This document shows, piece after piece, positions 45,201 to 56,700 of a stretch of DNA of 64,000 nucleotides. A program made the translations under genes and the position numbers. The notes below the pieces were generated by a model. The model saw only the letters and a program-made list of their open reading frames with translations. It searched no databases and had not been told where the DNA came from. The number at the start of each line of letters is the position of its first letter. The stretch's first letter is position 1. Source of the stretch: Larus michahellis (Eukaryota > Chordata > Aves > Charadriiformes > Laridae); the NCBI RefSeq assembly GCF_964199755.1, contig NC_133914.1:1674001-1738000 (forward strand). Reading direction: 5' to 3'.

Positions 45201-46639
45201 TTCATTCTTTTCATCTGTAGCTAACTAAGGATAAAAGTACTTTTTGAATAATTCTTAAATTTCACATCAAGCACACAGTTTACACATAAAATCTTTTGTC
45301 ATAAAAAAATCCCAAATTCTTCAAGAAAATTCACAAAATAACTCATCAACTAGAATTATTTTATACTTGAGGATGAGGATTAATGTGTAAGTGAAAAGCA
45401 TTATTCATAACTTATTAAATTATTACATTAATTATTTCACTGTCATTGGAATGCAGTCATTTCTAAAGAGAGACTTCACAGGATTTCCTAAATGAATCCC
45501 AGTATTATGTATCTAGCATTTGGGGCCAGATGAAGGACAGCGTTTATATAAGGATCACTTCATTCACCATTGAAATGCAGCTGCTGCTTAATACCACTCT
45601 GTAATTGTGCAAATCAGATAAAGCTAGGAAGCGGAGAATTCTCTTTCAGACAAAGTTTTAATTAGCAATTTGCTTATTTAAGTAGTAAGAAGAAGGGAAC
45701 ACATTGTTCTTATCAACTGCATGTGGGTGCTGGTAATATTTGACATTGTCCACAATAAAAAAGGCAACAATGTGTATTTTATGCATAGTTTCAAATTTTA
45801 TCTTAATAGGCCTATGCCTTGCTAATATTTTCAGTGTCTTAATTATTGGAAAGCATGAAAATGACAGGCAACATTACAAACTTCTAAATATTTAGGTTTT
45901 AACCTTGAAAGGTTACACTGATTTTTGCAACCAAAATGTGACCTCTCAGGTATTTCAGGTTAGATAGATACGCAAATCTTCATGGGACTAAGTCCTCAGA
46001 GTCTGCAGAAACAACCCTTATATGAACTTTTGATCAACACCAGATGAGGAAAAATGTGGTCAAATATAAACCATCCATTCCAACATTAAAAACATGGCTG
46101 TTTTACAGTTGTACCAACAAATGTTAAATTAAATAAAAAATTACTTAATGGTTCGTTCACGACTGATACAGCAGAGGCACAACAAACAAAAACCAGATCG
46201 GTCTATATTCTCAGGCTGATTTCAATAAAGGGAACAGACCCAATGTCCTGCAAATACTCCATGCCGTCTTCAAAACCACCCTGCAGTAGACTCAGCATGG
46301 GAAGGAAGCGCTGGTAGACTCCACAGCAAAACAAAATTAAAAGTGAACAGACTTGGGCTGAAAGGTACGTTAAAACCTCTCAGTGTTTTGGGTTTGGATC
46401 GCGATTACTTTATTAAATTATGGTTTGTACTGTGTTGAGCATCCTGTCAAATAAACAAATACATACCCCCTCCAACAGGAAGGCCGCGAGTCCAATGCGT
46501 CAACTTCTGGAGCATTCCTGAAGGGAAGTCGCAACAATCCAGGTCCATCCCGCGGGGCAGCCCCGCCACCAGTGCTGGGTCAAGGGGGGTTGTCCTGGGG
46601 GCAGGTGGGATGCTGGGGACAGCGGTGCGAGTGTGGTGC

Positions 46640-47700
46640 CGGTGAGGCAACACACGGCCAGGCGGGTGCTGTGGCCTGGCAGCGCTAAGGTGAGAGCACC
46701 ATGTCATGGCCTGACACACCAGAGAGCCTCGGCCCGGTGGTGCGTGAGGGATGGCGCAGCCCACGGTGCCACAGAGGGTCACCACTGCCACTCCCCGCCA
46801 CGGACCAGGCCTGGCGGCCATGCCACGAGGTCACAGGCCTTGTGGCCGCCATGGGGACAGTCGAGGCCCGCCATGGCCTGACGTGTCCTGGGACGAGCCT
46901 CGCGACTCCCGCCCTGAGCCCGCCCGGGGGTGCCCATGCTGGGTCCCCCGCGGTCCCCCCGGTCCCCCCCGGTCCCCTGCGCCCTGGGGCAGCCACCCAG
47001 CCCGGCCCTGAGGAGGCGCCACTGCGCCTGCGCGGCAGGTGGGGGGGCGGCGGGAGGCGGGGCCACGCGGGCCTGCGCAGGCGCGCGGCGCATGCGCGCT
47101 GGGGCCCCGCGCTGGGCTTGTCGTTGCAGCTTTAAGAGGGCTCGCGGCCTGGCGGGTACGACCCCCCCCTGCCCCGAGGGAGCCGCCGGGCCCCCCCCGC
47201 CAGCCCCCGCCGGCCGCAGCACGGCGCGGCGCCGGCCTCGGCACCCCGCCGAGCCTCCCCCCGGCGCCCCCCGGAGGGGGGGGGAAGGCTGAGAGGGAGT
47301 GACCCCCGGCCCCTCGCCCCGGGCTGGGATAGCTGAGGGGGGGGCGCAACATGGCGGAGGCCAAGGAGGAGGGGCCCGGCCCCCGCGCCAGGGTGAGTGG
47401 GGGGCGCGAGGGGAGGTCAAAGGGGAGGGGTCAGGGGGCGGGGTCAAAGCGGGAGGGGGCCACGGCCGGGCGCCGCCGGGGTGCGGCGTGCGAGGCGCCG
47501 CGGTCCCGCCGCTGTCCAGGGCCCTGACGGGGGAACCGGAGGGCCGGCAGCCGCCCCAGGCGCCGAGCGGCCGGGGCCGGCCTGCGGGGCCCCCTCCGGC
47601 CCGCGGACAGGCGGCCCCCGGGCGGTGTGTGGCCGCTGGCTGCGGGCCGGCGAGCGGTGCTGTCCCCGCTGGCCTCTGAGCCACGCTGCCTCGCGAGGTT
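46640..47700. promoter_or_regulatory. CpG-island promoter of ZMYM4
   Basis: CpG-dense and GC-rich sequence spanning the first coding exon. GC boxes lie at about 47040-47070, and a YY1-type AACATGGCGGA at 47348-47358 overlaps the start codon. No TATA box is seen. Initiation is expected some tens to hundreds of bases before 47351. Confidence 0.7.
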
Positions 47701-50700
47701 CCTTTGGTTTTGCCTTAGATCTCCTTAAGGAGAGGGTCCAGGCATCGTTTTCATCGGCGTCTTGGCATCCCTTGAATAATAAACTTACAGCTAACTAGGA
47801 TCCATCGTCACCGTCTGTCTCCTTGTTTAAAACACAATGTTCTTGCTGCTCTGTTGAAATTGATTTCAGTTGTCCATGTCAAGCCATAGTGAGCCAAGAT
47901 GGCAGTTCCATCCAGTTCTTAGGTACTCAGCTGCAACCATTGTGTGAGCACCGTTAGCTGTGCTAATCCTGAGGCTTGGTCTGTAAGTACACCGGGCATG
48001 CTCATCGACTTGCAGAAATTCTTCGTCTTTTAAACAAATGGAAGGTTCTTGGTGGCTCACGCCTTGTAGCCCATGAAGTAACTGAGGGAAAGTAACTTTT
48101 AAAATAGTGCTCAAAATAATCTTGCAACGAGTCACGTCCTCTTTCCTGCATGCATGTAACTTTTGATGAAAAGCTTTCTGATAGGAACGAGGTTAAGTCA
48201 CATTTGAAGTTGTGTGGAAGGCTCCATAGTCTACACGACTCTGAGCTGTCCAGTTCCCTTTTCCCAAAGATGAAGAAGTTTTCCCATTCTCCCTCCTTGA
48301 GAAAGACAAAAACATGAGCTCAAGTTTTCCATTCCTTTGTATGAAAGAAGTTTAATTTGCTGCATTTATTTCAGGGAACATGAAACTTGTGATTGCGGTG
48401 AAACTAATTCTTGCTAAACAGAACAATTGACCTTCAGGATCTCATTGGAGGAGTTGCGCGGATGTTGTTTGTCTACTCTGCAGTTACAGAAATGAACATC
48501 ATCACTGAATTGTGACCCGTGTCTTTCAGGCACTTGCGCTCATTTACGAGCAAACTCAAAGAATTTTGCAGAATTGCTCGCAACTATTACATAAATGTGT
48601 AAGTCTTGGGGATCGAGATTTTGGCTATCTGCAAGAAGTTTAAAGGGAAGTGTCTGCCTGTAAGACAATAACTTTACAAATTTTAAATTAAACTTCATTC
48701 CCAGTAATTGAAATGTTAGTGGACATAAGGAAATACTTTTACGCCATGAGAACAGTCAAGCATTGGAACAGGTTGCTCAGAGAGGTTGTGACCAGTGGTC
48801 TCTTCGTGCTCATTGCCTTCGCATGCTCAATTTATCTGTCAAGTTACTTGGTATTACCAACGAAAGAAAAGATGATTGCCTTTTTTCTTCTTAAGCTTGC
48901 CAATTATCTGCTAAGGAATAACAAAAACGTATCACCAAGTTGGTATCATCTTCATTGGTCTTGGGAAAAATAATTTCTCTCTTGGTTGGCTAATCATCCG
49001 CTGGGCGGTAAGTCCAGAAATCTCCATCAGTTCTTGCTCCGCATGTCCCTGTACATTATGGAAAGCCTCTTGTGCTGTTGGCATTGACAACATTCTTCAT
49101 TCCTGCAAAAGCAGAGAATTTGTTTGGAAAATTTAGGGATGATCCAGGAAAGTGGCAATTGCCCCAGGCAAGTTAGTTAGGAAAGAGAAAACACAACTTG
49201 CCAGTCTAGCCTGAAGGAAGATGCCTTCCTGGTCCCAAGTGTGACAGCGACGTTAATCTTAACTGAGCCAGGAAGGCTCCTCTCAGATTTTAAAATAAAT
49301 AGTAGCACCAGCGTAATGCGTTGTACCAGACTGTAATCTTCGAAGTCTGAGATGAGAATTTCCTCATCTCCTTTCCTCATCCCAAAACCAGTTTATGCAT
49401 TGAGATGTTCTTGAGGAGCGGTGGGAGGAGTAAATCCTTCCTGGCTGGTGGAACCTGTGAAGAATGAGATTAGCATACCATAAATATGGCACACTTGTGT
49501 ATCTTCCATCAAAGCCAGAATTAATGAGGTCTTGGAAAACGTGCATATCCCATTTCTCTTCCCCATAGTGGTCCATTTCCCGTTTGTGCTGGTTTTGGCT
49601 GGGATAGAGTTAACTTTTTTCATAGTAGCTAGTACGGGGCGGTGTTTTGGATTTGTGCTGAAAGAGGCGTTGATAACACAGGGATATTTAAGTTACTGCT
49701 GAGCAGCGCTTGCACAGCATCAAGGCCTTTTCTGCTCCCCACCCCGCCCCGGCAGTGATGGGCTGAGGGTCGCACGAGAAGCTGGGAGGGGACACAGCTG
49801 GGACGGTGACTCCAACCGCCCAAAGGGATATTCGACATCATGCTCAGCATGTAAAGCTGGGGGAAGAAGGAGGAAGGGTGGTGATGTTCGGAGTTTCGGT
49901 GTTTGTCTTCCCAAGTGACCGTTAGGCGTGATGCAGCCCGGCTGCCCTGGGGATGGCTGAACCCCGGCCTGCCGCGGGGGGTAGTGAGTGCATTCCTTGT
50001 TTGGCTTTGCTTGTGCGCGCGGCTTTTGCTTTATTAAACTGCCTTCATCTCAACCCACGAGTTTTCTCACTTTTACCCTGCTGATAGGGCTGCGTGGCGC
50101 TTGGTTGCCAGCTGAGGTTAAACCACGACAGGCTGATTTAATAATGTCTTCAGAGAGGAACTTAGCAAGTGCTGATGCATTCAGAATTGCTCTTTTCAAT
50201 ATTAAAATCTTTTGCAAATATTGTTGCAGAAGCACATACAGTGAAACTGGCGTTTTGCAAAACCCGTTGATAAGCACTTGCCATCTTTCAGCTCAATCCA
50301 CGGTAATGAGCAACAAACTAAAAAAGATTTTGCCAGTGTAAGACTGACATAGAAGTTTGTCTAATTTTGATTTTTAATAGTATCTGGAAAGTTCTTGTGG
50401 CAAAATTATTTAGAGAAGGTTAATTTCTGCCCAAAATCAAACTGTTGTATTTTCTAAGGAAAATATATCAATATATTTTACTTTTCATATTTACTAAATT
50501 ATATCAATATGAACTTGAAAGATGTCTGCTTGTATGTTTGTTTTTTTTTATTCAGTTTATCAAAATATTTGTGGCACTTCAACTTTAATTGGTAGGTAAT
50601 ATCACTGTCTTGAGCAGTTTATATTTTGAATAGAACGATCATTTATTTATGACAATACTCTGTCAACCCGTTGAATAGACAGGAGAATTTGGGGTGTACA

Positions 50701-53700
50701 ATGCTAACTACTGAAATTTGACACTTGGGCTCTTGGAAGTTGATTTGGTGTGGATGGGTGAACACCTGGGGTCTACATCAAAAAAACAGCTGTTTGCAAA
50801 AGATTTTTAATTTTGCATGGCTTTAATTAAAAATTGAAGGAGGTAATCTCATTTAGAAAGTTTTGTTCCTGAACTACTTTTGAATGGTACAAAGACGATG
50901 AAAACATTTCTCTGCAAAGGGTTGTGCACCTCTCAAAGGATGCTTTGATGTCATAATCTTTGAATTCACCTTCTAAAAATAAGCATAATGGATCTCAGCC
51001 TTTTACATTAGGACTTTTCACATTGTATAAAATACAGAGAAGTTAAGTAAGCTCTTTATCGCCCTTTCAAGGCCCATTGCCTGATTAGGAGAGTGGAAAT
51101 TAATTCTGAAACCACTCCCAATATTCTTGAAGAGGTTATCTCAACTTTTCTCTCATTTAATGACTGTTGGATCCCATCCTCCTTCGAGACATTGCAATTA
51201 ACATTGGCCTTTCCCTAAACAAGTCTTGTAGCAAGCTTTATCTAGAGAATTTTCCTCAAGGTTTTCTGTCAATGACTGACTCTCCTCAGTTGATTTCCAT
51301 CATCTGTTTTATAAGTGTTGTAACAGCGTAAAAGCAGTGCTCTTGTACCTCACTGCTGCTTTTGCTCATAGCACTTACTCTCTGCGATCATCTAAACCCT
51401 TCAAAATAAGGCTTCTCCAGCAGAGACTATTTTATCAAGGATATGTTAGCGGGATCATGTGCGCTCTCAGTGTCTATCATCTTAGCCTGTGTTCTGCCAT
51501 ATGTTCTTCAATAGAGAAGAATTGTGTTTCCGCAGGGGCAAAAGAGGGAGATGGGTAGAGTACACCTGCAAGATTGGGTTTTTTAATTAGTTGTCCAGTG
51601 GAAACATAAAAAAGAGAGTGAGAAAGAGTCAATCTGGGAAAATAACTTGAGGATAAAATGAACTCTGTTATTGGAAGGGTCCAGCAGAGTGTTTCATGAA
51701 TGCTGTAGGTGCGAGGCCGTGATAAACAAATCCTTGCATGTTGCTGATCCCAGGAGCGGTTACTTTATTTCTAGAAGCACGTACCAGGCTGAAGCAAAAG
51801 CCACACGACAGCTGAGTTTGGGAGAGATTGAAATCTGCTATCACGAGCTGCTCTTGAGCCGTGTCAGGAAAAGGGAGACCGATGTAAGTGTCAAGCGGGC
51901 TGCAGCTTGGTGCCAACCTCCTGATCTAGAGTAGATGGCCTGTATTGCCATACCCTTTTCCTTTAGCTCTGGCTCTCTGGAGGTGCTACTCTGAAATTTC
52001 AAGGGAAATGAAAAGTTTAAAGGACCGTAACTTTGCTTTACCCAACTTGTAGCAATCCAAAAATTAGGTGATATAATTCTGTCCTTTCTGTAAATACTGA
52101 CTGAAGAATGATGGTAATGTATTTAGTTTGGGTTACTGTATTTGCTATCTGCTTTAGATATATCTCTTTAATTTTAAAAGTAGTTTGAAGTATTAAAGGG
52201 CTTACATACACATTAGATAATTTTAAAGTGTGTTGTTTCTGATACCTTTGAAGTTTTTAGTAAAAAACATGTGGTAATTGATCATCATTATAGCCAAAGT
52301 TTATTACACCAGATTTTTGGTAGCAAACCCCAAACTTAAATTTTACATTTGGTTCTTTTCTCTTTGGAGAGCTGGTCAAGATTCAGAGAAATATTTGAAG
52401 TCTTCTAAGAGCGTGGAGAAGTTTAGTCTCAAAAACCTGAATCTTGGTCCTGAGCTAGCTAGGAACTTGGATGTGAGAGCCGTCAGGATTAGCACTTACT
52501 TAAGACCCAGTCTTTATGTCTTGGAGTTTTGCTGCCCACAGTGGTGGTCAGAAAGCACAAACTGCCCTGGAGGGTGGCACAGCAGAGCCCAAGCAGGGTG
52601 CGAGAATCCTGGGCCCTTCTGAGCCAGCAGACACTGCCAGGTTGCCTTTGTGTGTCCAGTCTGCTGTGCCTGCGCTCAAACCGTCTCTGCATGCTGTGTC
52701 GCGTTGTAGGTGAGAAAAACAGGACAAATAGTTGTGATAGCAGAGTCTTGGTTTTACTCTCTTAGCAGTGTAAACGAGAGTGTAGAAATAAATGTTTTCC
52801 GTTTGCAATCATTACGCTGTAAGCTGTACCCACAAAATAGCTCTTCAGTCTCGCCCAGGTTTTCTGGACTCTTTCTGCCATTAGTGGAAGAGATGGCAAC
52901 ATCTGAATGATCCTCTGCCCAGTCCCGGCGCAGGATGAGTTGCTGCCACAGAAATCTCTTCATTTCCATTGGAAAGAGAGGAAACCTCAATTGCTAGCCT
53001 AATAAACTAATTTTCAGTTGTCTAAATTTAGGTGAGAAGAACCTGAGACAGAATTAGCACAACTGTACAAAGTTATTCCTACAGGAGAAATTTTTGAGTA
53101 CTTGTTCTCTTTTATTATTTTTTTTAATAACTTATTTGTGAAGTTTTTTGAATCTTGATATTTGTTAAAGCAGTCTAAAAAGGAAGTGGAAAGAGTTCAT
53201 CTTCGTTAAATGATGCCGTTTGCTCAAGAAAGTCTTAATGAAATCCAGTTTAGTTACTGCAGACTATTAACAGGTCTTTGTTATCTTTAATATTGCCTGG
53301 TAGGAGTTGTTATAGTGCTCTATGAAAAAATTACACTTTTTTGTGGGTTTTGGCAAAATTTCTGCTATCCAGAAACTAACCAAATTGATTGGTTAAACAT
53401 GTTTAAAGAAGGTTTCGTTGTGGGGAGGGTGCTTATACACGGCCGGCTTCACCTCCATCGCTTCTTTGCAGGCAGAAGAATCAAGCAGCCGTGGCTGCTG
53501 TTCGTACTGTCTCGCTGTGATAGTTTGTGTCCGTGAAGGCGTTTTGTGCAGATGGTCTTGTTTGTCCGTGTACCAGGGCAGGTCTCGAGCGCTCCGTGAA
53601 GCAATCACAGGAGCTTCCCTGGGAGCTCTGATCACACAGTACTAGTGGTTTTCTGCCTGTTTTTACAGGTGTTTGGGCATGTCATTCTGAAGAGCTGTGG

Positions 53701-56700
53701 ATACTTGTAATGCTATCTGCAAAGAAGGTGGAACATCCAAATAAGGTGCCTTCATAGGAAAAGAAAAAGTAGAAGCCAACCAGGGCTACAAGTGGGACAG
53801 GAACTGTAGCCACCTGAAAGAGAGAAATACCAGTTTTTATAAGAGGAGAGCAGAAAGTCATTGAACTGTACAGGATTGTTGGAACACGCAAAAAGGAAGC
53901 CTGAGTTAGGAAAGTATTTTGAAGAATAAAGTAGAACATTTGATTGCTTTTGTCTCTTTAAGGACAGAAATACTGAAATGTAGAGACCTGAATATACATA
54001 CAGGCTCTCCAGTTTTCACCACCAATTGTTGTTGTTGGCACCAAACTCTCACGAGAAGGGAAAAGACTTGCAGTACCTAATGGTAGATGAGATGATTCAC
54101 CAGTGTGGGCCTATTAACGTATAAACCCTTCTGTGAAGGAGGGCTGATAATCTCCGCTGTGTTTACCAACAAGCAGAAGGTGCTACATTTGTGAATTTTC
54201 CCGGTTTGCCTGCAAAGCCATCTTGTGGGCTTCTTATTTGAGGACAGATTATGGCGAAAAGCAGACAACTTAGGTTTTATACATGTTTCACTTTCTTTAA
54301 AGATTAAGTTACAGAGGGTTGGGATTTTCTTCCTCCTATTAGTAACATAACTAGGAGCAAGCAACTACTAACATGGTTAATTATCCTCTTGGGGGAGACA
54401 TTGAGTAGAGGCACCTTTCTGAGGTTGTAGTGCTGGTTCTCCACCCCAGATTGTTACCCTCGTTGCTTCTTAGCTGTATTGTAGGGACTGGCATTCCCTT
54501 AAAAGACGCGGTGATGGCCCTCTCTTAATGAGCGTCTCAGCTTCTAAGTTAAATGGAATTAAGGGGATTGTGTGCTTTGCAGAACATAATCTTCTAAATA
54601 GCTGTACTTTTGAAAGCTTTGGCCAAAAGTATACGTTTGTAATCTGGGAAATGCCGTCTTTTTTGTGGGCTGTTAAAATATGTAACTGAACTGAAATTTT
54701 TGGTTTGGAGTACTTGGTGAGTGTCACAGCAGAAACATACATTGTTATGGTATGGACCCTGCTCTGATTTTGGTGGGGTTTACATCCATGTAACTTCAGT
54801 TTAGTTTTTCTGACATATGCTGTGAGAAATAGGAATTATCTTTATTTCATGTCACTTAGAGATTTAGTGTAACCAAAATCCCAGCGTCAACAGTTGTTTG
54901 TAGTGACTTAACCAGCAGCAGGAAAGCTCCAATGCGTAGCTGGGGGTGAGGTTTTGAGGGGAGAAGTTCTTTGGTTTTGTAAGAAAGCCTTTATTGTGGA
55001 TGTCTTGGTTTGTTTGGTATGTGGTTTGTGTCTGTGTTTCTTAATTTGCAAAGCCCACACGTCTAGCAGGCTTCAGACCAGCACATCAGACTCTGGTGAA
55101 TCCATTGCAAGGTGAATCCTTCCCCCGTGGGGCTGTGTCCTTCTCAAACCCATGTTTGTGGGCAGATGGCAGAAGGGCTCGGATACCCCTCTGCTTTTTG
55201 TAGTTATAGGTTAAAACCACTGATTGTTCAGAAAAAGTAAGGCACGCTGTAACTTTCTGTGTGTTTGACAGACTCGGCTACTTGGGCCCACGTAGGTTGG
55301 TAACAGCATGAGCTTGTGTGTGCGTGTTTGAGGGATATGGAAACCATAGTGTCAACAGGGGCTTTGTTTGGAATTGGCCTGTGAATATTCAGAAAACTCA
55401 GGAATGTCAGAAGAACCTGGGGATAGAAAGGGGCGACGAACTTACACACTGAACTGCTCCCCCATGATTTCTGGTGAATCATCCAAAATTCTGAAAATGC
55501 ACAAATGAAATGGCAGCAGCAGGTACCTGAACCTTCTTTCCTGAAACTTAAAAATTGAGGATGCATAAGTGAGTGAGATGCAAGGTAAAACCATGTTTCT
55601 TGAACAGGAAGATGAGGAGCCACAAGAAACTGAAAAATGCCTGCCTTTGTCTTTTTACATGTACAGGCGATTGTTTGGGATTTGCCTTTAAAAATAGCAT
55701 CCATTTAATTACCCTTAGACTGGAATAGTGATTAAAAAGAATCTTTTGAAATCTTGAGCATGGCTGAGCTGCCCTCAAGGACACATCTCGCAGTGTCTGC
55801 CCAGCTGGGCTCTCCCTCTCCTCACACTCCAAACGTATCGTCACCTACCAAGAGCAAGGCGGGGGTTTGTGGACTGTCTGTCTGTCCGTCCATCCATCTG
55901 GCGTGGCTGGCTGTCGGTCCATCCATCGGTCCGGCCTGGAGCTGGGGCGGCTGTCCATCCGTCGGTCCAGCTGTCAGTCCGGCACAGAGCTGAGACAGCT
56001 GTTGGTCTGGCCTGGAGCCAGGGTGGGGTGGCTGTCCGTCTGTCGGTCTGGCCTGGAGCCAGGGTGGGGTGGCTGTCCGTCTGTCGGTCTGGCCTGGAGC
56101 TGGGGTGGCTGTCCGGCTGTTGGTCCATCCGTCAGTCCAGCCCAGAGCCGGGGTGGCTGGCTGTCGGTCCGTCCACGGTCCATCCCAGAGCCGGGCAGCT
56201 GTCCGTCTGTCCGTGACTCCGGTGTGTCTGTGGGTCCGTGGGTCCGGCCCAGAGCCGGGGCGGCTGTCGGTCCATCCGTGGGTCCGGTGTGGCTGTGGCT
56301 CCAGCCCGGAGCTGGGGCAGCTGTCTGTCTGTCCATCTGTGGGTCCAGCCCGGAGCTGGGGTGGCTGTTGGTCCGTCTGTGGGTCCGGTGTGGCTGTGTG
56401 TCTGTGGGTCCAGTCCAGTGCTGGGGCAGCTGGCTGTCTGTCCATCCGTGGGTCCAGCCCGGAGCTGGGGCAGCTGGCTGTCTGTCCATCCATGGGTTCG
56501 GCTGCGTGCGTGTCCGTGGGTCCGGCCGGGCTGCGTGCGTGTCCGTGGGTCCGGCCGGGCTGTGTCCGTGGGTCCGGCCGGGCTGTGTCCGTGGGTCCGG
56601 CCCGGCTGCGTGCGTGTCCGTGGGTCCGGCCGGGCTGTGTCCGTGGGTCCGGCCCGGCTGCGTGCGTGTCTGTGGGTCCGGCCGGGCTGTGTCCGTGGGT

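Larger units (their letters stand above)
35500..46600. other. Intergenic region between SFPQ and ZMYM4
   Basis: About 11 kb, AT-rich, without supported coding sequence. Contents recognised: a CR1 tail at 39062-39235, a perfect inverted repeat at 38411-38439, a short (TTA)n microsatellite near 40420, two T-runs at 41976-42001, and a very AT-rich stretch at 45.1-46.1 kb. Scattered AATAAA motifs have no gene attached. Open frames are all short and unrelated to known proteins. Confidence 0.55.

Noticed and set aside
46779-47684. 301-codon minus-strand open frame at the ZMYM4 CpG island
   Set aside because: GC-rich shadow of the promoter; no homology, and ZMYM4 exon 1 is on the other strand.
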